This document shows positions 30,025 to 40,681 of a stretch of 64,000 nucleotides of DNA, piece after piece. Each line of letters starts with the position of its first letter. Position 1 is the stretch's first letter. A program made the position numbers and the translations under genes. The notes below the pieces were generated by a model. It worked only from the letters and a program-made list of their open reading frames with translations. It made no database searches and was not told the DNA's origin. Source of the stretch: Macrotis lagotis (Eukaryota > Chordata > Mammalia > Peramelemorphia > Peramelidae); NCBI RefSeq assembly GCF_037893015.1, contig NC_133666.1, forward strand, positions 659,442,521-659,506,520, in the 5' to 3' direction.

Positions 30025-30320
30025 AATAATAACACCCTCTGTCTTCAATGAACTTAAATCCCAGGTTTCTTTGTATCTCTCTTCAAAGCTGAACTTAGGT
30101 GTCTCCTCCAATAAAATATTTATCTGGTTTTCCTCAATCATTAATAGCTAACCCTGGAAAATTATTTTGTGTTTTCTTTGTCTATTTAGATGCCTTTGTC
30201 TGGAAGGATGCCAGTTTCTCCCAAATGAATGTAAACTCTTTGTGGGAAAGTGTTCCACTTCTTTCTTTGTATTCCTGTGCCTTTGACACATTGGGAAACA
30301 GGGCAAACTGAAACAATTAT
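30025..30320 (+). mobile_element. L2 LINE, 3' end
   Basis: AGCTGAACTTAGGTGTCTCC, TCCAATAAAATATTTATCTGG, AATGAATGTAAACTCTTTGTGG and TGTATTCCTGTGCC follow L2. Confidence 0.75.
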
Positions 30321-30509
30321 TTTATATATTTAGTATCCAAAGTCTCCTAGAACTTCAGATATTCCCTTCTCTGATCCCTTGCTTCAACCCATCTCCTCCT
30401 CAAAAGAGTGAAGTCTTTTTTAATACCTTATGATATAGTAGAAATAATTGAGTTCAGGCCCACCAACTATGAGTCAAGCATAAAAGACAAAAATGAAATG
30501 ATTTTTGCC
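30321..30509. other. Unrecognised
   Basis: I see no family with confidence. Confidence 0.35.
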
Positions 30510-30725
30510 TTTTAAGAACAATAAATCAGAAGAAAGAGATCTGTGTTCTAGCTCTGATCTTGTGTTACCTATGTGTCCATAGCTAAGACCCTTATCCTCA
30601 CTGCCTGTCTGAATTTTATTTTCCTTGTAATATAAGATAAAGAAAATTTGGTTCATTGTGTGAGGCTTAGATAGGATAACTGGTACAAAATCACTGTGAA
30701 AAAAATTAATTAGAAATGATAGGCA
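30510..30725 (+). mobile_element. MIR SINE
   Basis: GATCTGTGTTCTAGCTCTG, TGTGTTACCTATGTGTCC, TAATATAAGATAAAG and TAGATAGGATAACTGG fit MIR in plus sense, diverged. Confidence 0.65.
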
Positions 30726-30759
30726 CCTAAGATACTGGGGGATTTGATCTTAATGAATA

Positions 30760-30985
30760 ATAATGTCTAGCATTGTTTAGCATTACAAGGTGTACAAAGC
30801 TCTTTAAATATGACATTTCATTTGATCTTCATGTCTTTGAAATGTAGAGGTATTCTTACCCCCATTTTACAGATAAAAAAAATAGAGGCTGAGAAAAGTC
30901 AAGTTGATGTCTGAGAGAAGATTTGAACTCAGGTTTTCCCAATTCTAAGCACTGAAGGCTATTCACTGTACCACCTAGGTATCTC
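30760..30985 (-). mobile_element. MIR SINE
   Basis: CATTACAAGGTGTACAAAGC, ATTTCATTTGATCTTCATG, CCCCCATTTTACAGATAAA and TTCACTGTACCACCTAGG run through the whole element in minus sense. Confidence 0.9.
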
Positions 30986-31019
30986 TTTAATTCATTAGAT
31001 GGATTAATTCTTTTTTAGG

Positions 31020-31335
31020 AAACTTCTTTTCTCCCCCATTTTCTCCCTATTCTGATAGATTCCCTATTTTCCTTCAAAGAATAGCTCAATATATCATTTT
31101 CTCCATGAAGATTTTCCTGATCCTTCTTTTAAATAAATGATCCCTCCTATACTTCAAAAAACTTTGTATTCAGCCTTCTTGGATAGGAGTTAGATCTTCA
31201 TATCAAAAAGAAAGCTCTCTGAGGTTAAGGTCTGTTTCATTTTCATCTTGAAAACCCTTGTCCTTGACATAGTATTTTACAAAGAGGAGACACTTATTTC
31301 AGTTCTTGACACTTCTTAACTAACACTCATACAAG
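31020..31335 (+). mobile_element. L2 LINE, 3' end
   Basis: CCTTCAAAGAATAGCTCAA, TGAAGATTTTCCTGATCC, AAGAAAGCTCTCTGAGG and TGACATAGTATTTTAC follow the L2 terminus. Confidence 0.8.
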
Positions 31336-31532
31336 AAAGATCATCATGCTAAGTATTCAAATTTACCAAATTTGTCAGAAGGAGATTAGGTCAAACATCT
31401 TTTTGGGAGTGAATATTGGGAGATAAGATACAAGAGTCTCCCCTTCCCCCCAATACCCTCTTTCATTGACAAGGACTTCTCTTTTGCATTGCAAATGGAG
31501 CCCATCAAATAAAAATCCTGTTGACAAAGAAC
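31336..31532. other. Unrecognised
   Basis: I recognise nothing here. Confidence 0.4.
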
Positions 31533-31890
31533 CTAGAAAAATCTTCCCCCCCCATTAATTATTTTTATTCCAAAATTGGAAAATGATTAATTTATTTACA
31601 CATAACTAAAACAGTCTTGTTGTTAGAGTAAACATAATTCCCCTCCCCCACAAAAATAGAAAAATCTCATGAAAATCAAAGTGAGAGAAAGAGAAAAAAA
31701 GTTGTGCTTCAGTCTATGTTCAGATACTATCATCTCTGTCTCTGGGGTAGATCACATTCTTTGTCATAAGTCCATCAGAGGAGTTGCTTCCACATTTTTA
31801 CTTTTGGTTGTTTTGCTGGTTGTATTTAATACTCCCATTTATTCACTTCTCTTTCTCCTTTCACTTTGTCCTGCCTTAAAAGTGTGTTAT

Positions 31891-32037
31891 GGAGCATCAG
31901 AGCAGTGCAATGGACAGAGCACTGTCCCTGGGGCCATCAGTACCCAAGCTCAAATGCCACCCCAGATACCCAACAACCACCCAGCTTTATGGACCCAGGC
32001 AGGCCATCTAATCCCACAACATTGCAAAAAACAAAAA
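31891..32037 (+). mobile_element. WSINE1-type SINE nested in the HAL1 3' region
   Basis: GAGCAGTGCAATGGACAGAG, CTGTCCCTGGGGCC, CAACAACCACCCAGCTTTAT and an A-rich tail. The 13-bp copies of AAAAGTGTGTTAT lie at 31878-31890 and 32038-32050; the target reads TTAAAAG, an L1-type nick site. Internally it is more diverged than the SINEs at 25050 and 60215. Confidence 0.95.
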
Positions 32038-32599
32038 AAAAGTGTGTTATATCTGACTACTCTCTCCCACGTTCTACCCATTCCTCTATCACCTATACCT
32101 CCCTCCCCTCCCCATCCCCTTTCTTCCATCCCCTTCCTCTCTTTCTTCCACTAGAGAATGATAGATTTCTATACCCTGGTAAGTATGCATGTTGTTTTTT
32201 CTCTGGGCTATTTCCAATGAGAATGGAGACTCCCTCATTTTGACTCATCTCCCCCCTTCCACTCCATTGCAAAAGCTTTTTCTTGACTTTTTATGTGAAA
32301 TATCTTAGACCATTCTACCTCTCTTTTTTTTCTCCCAGTGCATTCCCTTGATTTCATCTTTACAATATATTATACCTTCACATTCGACTTTCTCCTGTAC
32401 CTTGTCTAAATATGCTCCTTTCTAACTGCTCTAATAAATGAGAAGATTCATATGAGTATTATCAGTATCATCTTCCCAGGCAGGAATACAAGTAGATCCA
32501 AATCATTAAATTCCTCATAATTTCTTCTTCCTGTCTACCCTTTCCATGCTTCACCTGATTTCTTTATTGAAGACCAAACTTTCTGTTCAGCTCTAATCA

Positions 32600-33540
32600 T
32601 TTCAACAGGAAAGGTTGAAATTCTCCCATTTCATTGAATGCCCATCTTTTCCCCTAGAAGAAGATGTACAGTTTTTCTGGGTATTTGATTCTCAGATGTA
32701 ATCCAAACTCTTTTGCCTTCTGGAATATCATATCCCAAGCCAATTTCATATCCTCTGCTAAAACCTGTGTAATCCTGACTGCAGTGCCATGACATATGAA
32801 TTATTTCTTTCTGGCTGCTTATTGTATTTTCTCTTTGACCTAGGAGTTCTGGAATTTGATGATAATATTCCCGGGAGTTATTTTTTGGATCTCTTTCAGG
32901 AGGAGATCAGTATATTTTCACAATTTCTATTTTACCTCTGCTTCTAGAGTATCAGGGCTATTTTCCTGTAGAAATTCTTTTAAAATGAAGTCAAGGCTCT
33001 TTTCCCAATCATGACTTTCAGGAAGTCCACTAATTTCTAAATTGTCTCTCCTGAGTCTGTTCTCTTGGTCAGTTATTTTCCAGTGAGATATTTCACATTT
33101 TCTTCTAGTCTTTAATTCTTTTGAATTTTTATTGTTTCTTGATTCCTCACAAAATTATCAGCTTCCCTTAGCTCCATTCTACATTTAAAGGAATTAATTT
33201 CTTCGCAGAGCTGTTTTATCTTTTTCCATCAGACCAATTCTATTTTTAAAGCATTTTCCTTAATAACTTTTTGAACTATTTTTTTCCACTTTGACTTACA
33301 TAGCTTTTTAACATGTTGTTTTCTTTGACTTTTTTTTATATCTCCTTGACCAAGCTGCTGAATTGGTTTTCATGTTTTTTCATTTGCTCTCATTTCTTTT
33401 CCCATTTTTTCCTCTATCTCCGTTACTTGATTTTCAAAATATTTTTTGAAGTCTTTCATAGCCTAAGACCAATTCCCATTTTTCTTGGAGGCTTTGGATA
33501 CAGAAGCTTTGACTTTGTCATCTTTTGAGTGTATATTTTG
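32600..33540 (-). pseudogene. HAL1/L1 ORF1 remnant
   Basis: On the minus strand the RRM-side block is readable near 33060-32880 (pieces like LEISGLPESHDW and SLDFILKEF), followed by the C-terminal domain to about 32620. Upstream, 33100-33450 is rich in Lys, Glu and Gln codons as expected of the coiled coil. No long frame survives. ORF1p would coat the element's RNA. Confidence 0.75.
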
Positions 33541-33820
33541 ATCCTCTATGGGACCAATGTAATTATCTATGGTAAGGTTCCTTTTTTATGTTTACAGATT
33601 TCTGCAGGCTATACCCTGGTTTTGAGGTGCTTCCCAAGATTTTGGGTGTTATTGGTACACCCCTGCAAGAATTCCAGTTCCTTCAATGTCTTTTGAAAGT
33701 CTCTGACTGATCTCCCGGATTGTGCTCTGGTCTGTGGATGACCACAAGCTCTCTCCTCTGCCCTGGAGCTATGTGGAGAGTCTCTGTTCTATCCAGACTG
33801 CACCCAGGGCCTGCATATGA

Positions 33821-34213
33821 TCAAAGCACAATAGTCCTGTTCCAGGGAGAGAGCTCAATAGTCTCCCCCAACCCCCTTCCCTTCTGTGGACTGAGGGCTC
33901 TGGAAGCAGCTTCTGGGCTCTCTGCTGGGTGGATCTGTAGGCTTGCTTCCATTTCCCAGGACCCAGGCTGTGCTAAGAGACATGCTGGCTTGAGCTCCAT
34001 GCTCACCCTAGCAGAATTTTCCCCTGATCTTTCAGATTGTGCTTGGTGATACCTGGGTTGGGATGTCTGCAAAATTCTTTTGCTGTCAAGAGCTGATGCC
34101 TCCAGGGACCTAGGGGCCCATGTGCTATTCATAGAAGGCTGGAGCTTATTAATTCCCTGGCTGTACTGCCACATCTTCTCATCCAGTTGGAACAGAGACT
34201 TCCCATGGATCAT
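33821..34213 (-). other. 130-codon open frame in the HAL1 5' UTR (sense)
   Basis: It starts MIHGKSLFQLDEKMWQYSQG, ahead of ORF1 and in the same sense. There is no known domain. It is probably permitted by the higher GC of this region. The opposite strand also stays open for 109 codons (33720-34049). Confidence 0.5.
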
Positions 34214-34379
34214 CCAAGTTGCCTTGACCTGGAGAGTTGCTTCACTGGGTCTTTCTGTGGGTTCTCCTCTCTAAAATTTAGTTAAAGTCATATTTTTGAT
34301 GTTTTTGGAGCATTTTGGAAGGGGACTCCTGAGAAATCTTGCCCTCATGCTACCATCTTGGTTACTAAACTAGAAAAAT

Positions 34380-35015
34380 GTTGTATTATTTCAAAAACTA
34401 AAACAAATAAAGAAGTTTACACAATTTTTGCATGGAGAGTTGCAGGTCTCAGGATTAAGGAAATGATGATCCCACTGTACTCAGACCTGGAAAGACCATA
34501 ACTTCAATATTGTGATTTGTGTTGGGTGTCACATTTTAAGAAGAGCATTGATATCTAGAGACAATGCAGAGGGCATGATGAAGGAAGTTGAGGTCATGCT
34601 ATATGGGAATATGGAAGGAAATAGGGTTAGAAATAATTTAGCTTGAAGAAGACAAGAATCCACAATATTTGAAGGATTCTTGAGTAGAAGAAAAATCTAA
34701 TTTGTTCCTCCTGATACCAAAGATTAGAACAAGAAACAACAGAGAGATGTTTTAAGGAACTAAACCTTGACCTGATATTTAAAAAAAACTTCCCAACTTT
34801 TAGAGGTGCCACAGAGTGGAATGGGGAGTTTCTGGACAGAAAGAGTGTATTTTCTTCTCATTGGAGGTACTCAATGAATAGTCAGCTACTTCAGTGAATG
34901 GTTAACCACTTGTCAGGTGTGGTGGAGAAAGATTTCTTTTTCATGTTACATTTTATTTAGATGTCCCTAAGATTCCTCCATCACTGAAATTCTATGAATT
35001 GGTGAATCTGTTAGA
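34380..35015 (+). mobile_element. CR1/L3 LINE, 3' UTR
   Basis: GGGTGTCACATTTTAAGAAG, AATGCAGAGGGCATGATG, GAAGTTGAGGTCATGC, AATTTAGCTTGAAGAAGAC and the end AAATTCTATGAATTGG follow the L3 3' region in order over about 600 bp. Its left edge touches the HAL1 duplication, so the HAL1 may have inserted at or in it. Confidence 0.85.
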
Positions 35016-35234
35016 GGAACTGTTCTGTTGTATACAGCTATAAAATTCAATATGCAGACTTTAAAGGGAAGAGTAAAGATATCTGAATCTTTTAATTGAA
35101 TTTCCAAAGCAATGTCTAATGAAATAAATATATTAACTGTTCATTAGAATAATTGCTTTAAGTGAGTAATCCTAGAATGAAAAGGTGAGAGTAAAAAGAG
35201 TCAACATCTAGGTGGTAGCAGGAAAACTGGAGGA
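35016..35234. other. Unrecognised
   Basis: AT-rich; no family. Confidence 0.4.
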
Positions 35235-35660
35235 AAATGGAATATTTTGGGAGAATAAATGTTTGTTGATTAAAAGGATAGATGGAACACATTTAATAAG
35301 TGATTTCTATGTGTTAAGCACAGTTTAGAAAAACAAATACAGGTGTTATTCAGACTCTGCTCTCAAGGACTTTACATTCTACTAGTAAAGTAGTAACCAA
35401 AAAAAGGAATTTTAGTCAAGAGAGTCACAGGGATGGTGAGTGGAACTATAGGGAAGTTAATTTTTTTCATGTCCTTTCCAGAAGCAATCTTAATATTGAT
35501 TTGATGTTCCAAGAGCAAGAAATGAAATGTAAATGTTGGGCGGGGGCAAAGGGAGGGAGACAGACAGAAGAAAGTTGGGGGAAGGCAGAGAAATCTATAC
35601 ATGAGTGTGTGTGTAGATACAGGGTAGATAGTTGTGCATGCTACCTGAAGCACCATTGAC
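35235..35660 (+). repeat. Family W repeat
   Basis: ATTTAATAAGTGATTTCTATG, TTAAGCACAGTTTAG and CTCTCAAGGACTTTACATTC are the family W head. The 96-codon minus-strand frame at 35372-35662 is a chance frame over it. Confidence 0.6.
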
Positions 35661-35894
35661 AAAATATAGAAGGATAGATGAATTTGCCCTCATTCATTTG
35701 CTAATTAAGAAAATAGCCCTAGAGTAGAGTTTTAAAGCTCAATAAACTCCTTTGTGTGAATAAGTGGAAGTGGAGATAGATAACTCATTTCGAGTCCATG
35801 TCTCCCTGAACATCTTGAGATACCCTAGAAGCCTTTGGAAATCTCCATTTCCAGTACTTCTACTTTATTATTTGACAGAATTCACCCTTTCTTG
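35661..35894. other. Unrecognised
   Basis: I see nothing definite. Confidence 0.35.
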
Positions 35895-36050
35895 TGGAAA
35901 ATCAGTTTTAGAACTGAAAACTACCTTAAAAATCAATCCAGTCTGACTTTATTTTACCAGTGAGAGAAACTCACATTCAGAGAAATGACTTGACCTAGAC
36001 CAAACATTCACTTTTGTTGATACACAGTCCCAAGTATTCTTCCTAGGAGC
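35895..36050 (-). mobile_element. MIR3/THER-like SINE
   Basis: TTTTAGAACTGAAAACTACC, TTATTTTACCAGTGAGAGAAAC and AGAAATGACTTGACCTAG fit the family in minus sense. Confidence 0.7.
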
Positions 36051-36311
36051 CTTCCTGTCAGCCCTGGGCTACTGGTGTGGTGGGGTCTTTGCTTTATTCA
36101 CCATCAGAGGCTGCAGCAGAGTATATAAATATTCTGCCCTTCCTCTTTTGTTGGTACAAAGCAAACCCAATTCTTTCCTAACATTTATAGGAAGGAAAAA
36201 GTTCAGGACCAATTCCTTACTCAGATTTCTTCAGGGACAAACAACCTCTTCTTAACTCTCATTGCTCTTTAATCAATTAATCCTTGGCATATCTAACAAT
36301 TCAAATGAATA
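36051..36311. other. Non-repeat DNA with a TATA-like string
   Basis: AGAGTATATAAATATTCTGCC occurs at about 36118 in otherwise unrecognised DNA. No gene is visible downstream on either strand, so I do not call a promoter. Confidence 0.35.
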
Positions 36312-36545
36312 GAGAGCTCTATTGACTCAACTGAGTCAAAAAGACCTAAGTTGAAAATCTCATTTCAGATACTTGCTAGCTGTGTTGTTCTGGACAAGTC
36401 ACTTAACCTCTCTTTGTCTCAGTTTCTTGAACTGTAAAATGAGGATAACAGTGGCACTATTGTGAAGATAACATGAGACAATATTTGTAAATATATTTAA
36501 TACAGTGTGCCTACTACATCATAGGCATAATACAATTCTTATTCC
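36312..36545 (+). mobile_element. MIR SINE, near full length
   Basis: GATACTTGCTAGCTGTGTTG, GACAAGTCACTTAACCTCTC, GTAAAATGAGGATAACAGTG and GTGCCTACTACATCATAGG cover MIR from core to end. Confidence 0.93.
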
Positions 36546-37284
36546 CTTAATACTTATAGCCAATAATAACCAATATCTAATAATAAGAATTCACAGGAAT
36601 GTTTCCTTCAGTTTTCCCTACTCAGAGTATATGTGTAAATGGTTTGTCAGATTTCTGAATTTTGTCTTTTTCAAACCCCCTTTCCTTAAAAAAATTTCAA
36701 ATCAAAAGTCTTTTGTCATTTAACAAATGGACAGAGACCCAGGAATCAACTGGTGAAATGACAGAGTCTCTTTAAATTCCCCAAATAGATAATCTTTGAT
36801 CTCCTCCTGTGAAGAGAGAAAATTGCCTTTTCCCCCATAGGTGATTGCACCGTCTGGCTTGGCAAATACCCCTTGAGTTCCAATCTGATAAACAGAAAAG
36901 TAGTTAGGGAGCTCTTCATATGGGGGGGGGGATTCTGTCCTCCTGGGAGATGACTCCAGATTCTTATCTTCCCTCTCAATTAGAGTACCAAGCCACATCT
37001 GTCCTACTCTAAGTCTTTATCATAAATCTCCAACACCTTCACTAAAGCCTTAGCTAGATTTGACTGAAATTTTCCACTGAATAACCTTAGTTCCAAGAAT
37101 GGGTTTAGTCACTTGTACAACAGGAGAAGAGGAGAAGGGAGTGCCACTGGGGAAGGAGCCACAGTAAGAACTCTGAATTTTCTCTGGGATTTTTGGCACA
37201 ATTTTTTAAGGTAAAATGATGCAGTTGGAAGATTGGTGAGCTCATAGTGAATTTGCTATTGAATACCAGTGTGGCATGGAAAAA
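36546..37284. other. Unrecognised
   Basis: No family seen. A 92-codon minus-strand frame (36720-36998) includes SPPPYEELPNYF, but the proline run comes from a G homopolymer and a second frame is open over the same bases, so I treat it as chance. Confidence 0.35.
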
Positions 37285-37425
37285 GAAAAGAAACATCTAT
37301 TAAGGCATTGTGTGAAGCATTTTACACATATTGTCTTACTTGATCCTCATAATAACCCTGGGAGTGAGGTGGTATTATTTTTCCCTTTTTATAGCTGGAG
37401 AAACTGCAGATAGAAGGTAAGTCAG
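37285..37425 (-). mobile_element. MIR SINE
   Basis: TTTACACATATTGTCTTAC, TTGATCCTCATAATAACCCTG and ATAGCTGGAGAAACTGC fit MIR in minus sense. Confidence 0.85.
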
Positions 37426-37689
37426 GAGTACAGTTTCACACATTGTACAGTTGTTATAGGGAAGCAGATTGGGAAAAGTCTTTCATCCAACCTTTCCATC
37501 TCTTTGAAGGCAGTCCTAATCCCTGGGGCCAATCAGAGGAATGCTCTTTGTTATCTCTGGAAGAGACAATGGTCCCTGTAACTTCCAAGAGGAGGTACCC
37601 TTTAGAAAAAGTTTTATAACCTGGAATCTTATCAGAGTGATCAGGCCCTCCTCAGATCATTCCTTTTGCAAATTACATATAGCTTTACA
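37426..37689. other. Unrecognised
   Basis: I recognise no family. Confidence 0.35.
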
Positions 37690-37925
37690 AGACTTAAGAA
37701 ATCTCAAAAATGTAATAAAAAAGAAAAACAGAAAACCAGTGATGGAGCATGCTATCCACCACTTGAAAAAGATATTGACTACAGGTGCAGAATAACATAA
37801 TTTTTTAACACATTCAGTACTCTAATGTATTTTACTTACTATATATATTTGTTTCAAGAGGTTTTTTTTAATGCATGGGAGAATTCAATTGGAGAGGAAG
37901 TCAATTTTTGTTCATTAAAATAAAA
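37690..37925 (+). repeat. Unnamed repeat, family Y
   Basis: GGTGCAGAATAACATAATTT, TATATATTTGTTTCAAGAGG and TTTTTTTAATGCATGGGAG parallel the copy at 54780-54995 (GTGCAAAATCAACTAAAC, ACATATTTATTACAAGGG). Confidence 0.45.
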
Positions 37926-37929
37926 TTAA

Positions 37930-38026
37930 ACAACAAATATATAGTGTGCTTCTATCCATATACACATGGATACATATATATGTATATTAATACACACATA
38001 CACACATATATAAACATATGTGGAGG

Positions 38027-38107
<81 letters not shown>
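37930..38107. repeat. TA/CA then (GA)n microsatellite
   Basis: CATA and TATA steps to about 38015, then about 38 GA steps (38031-38107) with one GG break. Confidence 0.95.
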
Positions 38108-38109
<2 letters not shown>

Positions 38110-38186
38110 AAAATTATGAAGTGGACAGACTGAGTATTGGGACTGGAGTTAGGAAGACCTAAGCTTAAATCCAACTTCATGAATTA
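38110..38186 (+). mobile_element. SINE head fragment
   Basis: GGGACTGGAGTTAGGAAGAC and CTTAAATCCAACTTC fit the MAR1/MIR-type tRNA-like head. Confidence 0.55.
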
Positions 38187-38283
38187 TAACCAAGAATCAA
38201 TCATCCAGCAAAACTGAGCATACTCTTTCAGGTAAAAAGATGCACATTTAATGAAAAAAAGTGAATTTCAAATGTTATTTATG
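38187..38283 (+). mobile_element. Older L1/HAL1 ORF1 fragment, left half
   Basis: CATCCAGCAAAACTGAGC, TTTCAGGTAAAAAGATGC and CATTTAATGAAAAA follow L1 ORF1 near its C-terminal domain. The text continues at 44825 on the far side of the large L1. Confidence 0.8.
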
Positions 38284-38741
38284 GAGTTTAAGGACTTCTG
38301 GCCAAGATGGTGGAGAGGAGACAGGCACTGTGTTAAGTGATCCTCTCTTCCCTCAAAAACATGAGAGAAACCTCTTAACAGAAATTTGATTGACAAAACC
38401 CAGAAAGAGAAGCTAGAAGAAGAATACTTAACACAAAGGTCTGTCTTAGAGGACCATAGGTGAACCCGGAGATGAGAGCAGAGGATCAGTGCTGGGATGG
38501 CAGCTGGGGGAAGCCAGAGGGCCAGCCTCAGCCATAGAGACTTTGGTGAGTGGTGAGTGTGAGATCCAACTTTAGCTTCAGAGTCATTGGATGGGGGGAG
38601 AGGAGCCACAGCATGGTAAATTCTAGCACAGAGTCTCAGAGCACAAAACCAGCTGGGCCAGGGACCTGAGCTCAATACTTTCAGTGGAGCCCTTTGCCCA
38701 GAACAAACAATAAAGAACCCCAACCCCTCAGGATAAGGCAT
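38268..38741 (-). other. 157-codon antisense open frame in the L1 5' UTR
   Basis: It starts MPYPEGLGFFIVCSG and runs against the L1 almost to its first base (38284), ending just outside. It has no domain that I know. Primate L1s have a short antisense frame (ORF0) in the same place, so position alone makes it worth a look; higher GC here also lengthens chance frames. Confidence 0.5.
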
Positions 38742-39005
38742 GGTCCACAGAGTCCACTCAACAGAAAGAGACTAACCCCCTCCTCCTGGGCCCAGCACAG
38801 TGTACAAGGTCAACTCAGACCCTGATGCTGAGGACCTCGAACACTCCAGTGGAATCAACCAGTGCCCCCTATTGACTGGCTCTTGGAATTACTAAGCCAA
38901 GTAAAAAAAAGCATATTGGATATTTAAAAGCAAACTTCTGAGAGGCAGCCCCCCCAACACAAGATCCTAAAAAGATGAAGAAGGGCCATAGAAAAGTAGG
39001 AGTCC

Positions 39006-40080
39006 ATGGAGAAATACTTAGAAGGACTAGATTCTAACCCAGAGAGATCTAGCACTTCTGAGGACAATATGAATTGGTCTCCAGCCCAGAAAGTCTTCCC
39101 TGAAGAAACCAGGAAGGAGTTTAAAAATAAATTGGAAAAATTGGGAAAAGAAACTCAAGAGAAAATTAACACGCTGGAAGAGAAAATTAACATCTCTTGA
39201 CAAGAAAATAAATACTTGGAAAATACAATTGCTCAAATACAAAATGAGACTAATTCTCTCAGATCTTCAATTGGGCAAATGAAAAAGGAAATGAATCTCT
39301 CAAAACTACAATTGGGCAAATTGAAAACTTCAAAAATAGAATTAACCAACTGGAAAAGGAGTTGAAAAAGATTAATGAAGAAAAATCTTCTTCTCTAAAA
39401 ATGGAATGGAATCACAGGAAACTAATGACTTCATGAGACAACAAGATTGTGTTAAACAAAACCAAAAGATCAAAAAAATAGATGAAAATGTAAAATACCT
39501 CATCAGCAAAACTACTGACCTCAAGAACAGATCAAGATGGGAGAACCTGAGAATTATAAGGCTTCATGAAAATATTGAAGAGAATAAAAGCCTGGACTTA
39601 ATATTACAGGAAAATTGCCCTGATATCATGGAACCAGAAGGTAAAATTGTTATTGAAAGAATACATCGATCCCCTCAGGAAAGCAATACTAAAATGAAAA
39701 CACCAAGGAATGTTGTGGCCAAATTCCAGAACTATCAGATAAAAGAGAAAATCCTGCAAACATCCAGAAAGTAAAAATTTAAATATCAAGGAGCCACAGT
39801 AAGGATTAAACAGGATGTGGCTTTAATAACATTAAGGGATCAAAGGGCCTAGAATGAAATGTTCTGAAGAGCAAGGGAGCTTGGAATTCAGCCAAGGATC
39901 CACTATCCAGCAAAGCTAAGCCTTCTGTTCCAGGGGAAAAGATGGACATTTAACAAAAATGGGAGACTTCCAATATTTCATGATGAAAAGACCAGAGCTA
40001 AATAGAAAATTTGGGCATCAAACAGGAGGCTCAAGAGACACATGAAAAGATTCTAAAAAAAGGGTAAAGAAAAAAAACTG
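39006..40080 (+). pseudogene. L1 ORF1 remnant (RNA-binding chaperone)
   Basis: It starts MEKYLEGLDSNPERSS; a coiled coil follows (KLEKLGKETQEKINTLEEK). A stop at 39198 and a frameshift near 39300 break the frame. The piece at 39406-39774 has the RRM-side text NLRIIRLHEN and the C-terminal marks IERIHRSP and NVVAKFQNYQIKEKILQ. After a stop at 39772 the C-terminal domain goes on (KYQGATVRIKQDVAL) to about 40080. ORF1p forms trimers on L1 RNA. Confidence 0.9.
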
Positions 40081-40681
40081 CTATTCAATAAGCTCAAACT
40101 GACTATATACCCACTTGTGAGAAAGTCTCATAACCCTTGATAATTGTAACTCTTTTATAGAGAAAATATACTTAGCTAAAAGTGATAAACATTCATAACT
40201 TTTCTGTGACTCAGAATGATTTAAAAACAATACCTCCTTAAAGAAGGGGACAGTAAGGAGATGGGGGGATGAGGAGATGGACAGTAAGGAGATGGAGGAG
40301 ACTGAATGGGGTAAATCTCATTACATCAAGAGGTACAAAAGACCTATTGTAATTGAGGGAAAGAAGAGAGGAGATGAGAACCACCTGAATCTTCATCTTA
40401 TCAGACTTGGCTTAAAGTTAACTTAGACACAGTTAAGTTAAGAAACTTATCTTACTTTTAAAGCATTAAAAGGGGGAAAGAGGAGGGGGGACAGGGAGGG
40501 GGAGAAAAAGGGGAACTAACAGAAGGAAGGCAAGAAAGGGAAAAGGGAAAGGGGAAAGAAAGGGGAGGGAGGTTGATATAAGAGGGCAAAACCACTGAAG
40601 ATGGTGGTATTCAGAAACAAAACACGGGGGGAATATGGATAAACAGAAAAAAGGGGAAAATATAAACAGAAGGAAGATAGC

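Larger units (their letters stand above)
31533..34379 (-). mobile_element. HAL1-type half-LINE, intact ends, target-site duplication
   Basis: The 10-bp direct repeat CTAGAAAAAT lies at 31533-31542 and 34370-34379. Between them, on the minus strand, are: a 5' end TTTAGTAACCAAGATGGTAG, which carries the CAAGATGG (YY1-like) box of L1 5' ends; a GC-richer 5' UTR (about 33540-34369); an ORF1 remnant (about 32600-33540); a pyrimidine-rich region; and an L1-like 3' UTR with TCATGAAAATCAAAGTGAGAG in plus text. There is no ORF2. An L1 with ORF1 and both ends but no ORF2 is the layout of HAL1. A WSINE has since inserted at 31891. HAL1s need L1 ORF2p in trans. Confidence 0.85.

Noticed and set aside
31669-32243. 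161- and 125-codon plus-strand frames
   Set aside because: They run antisense through the HAL1 3' region and the WSINE nested in it.
36110-36150. TATA-like string taken as a promoter
   Set aside because: TATATAAATA occurs in AT-rich DNA with no gene or other promoter element nearby.
36720-36998. 92-codon frame with a PPPY string
   Set aside because: PPPY recalls a late-domain motif, but the prolines come from a G homopolymer, a second frame is open over the same bases, and no other domain is visible. I do not call it a viral or host gene.
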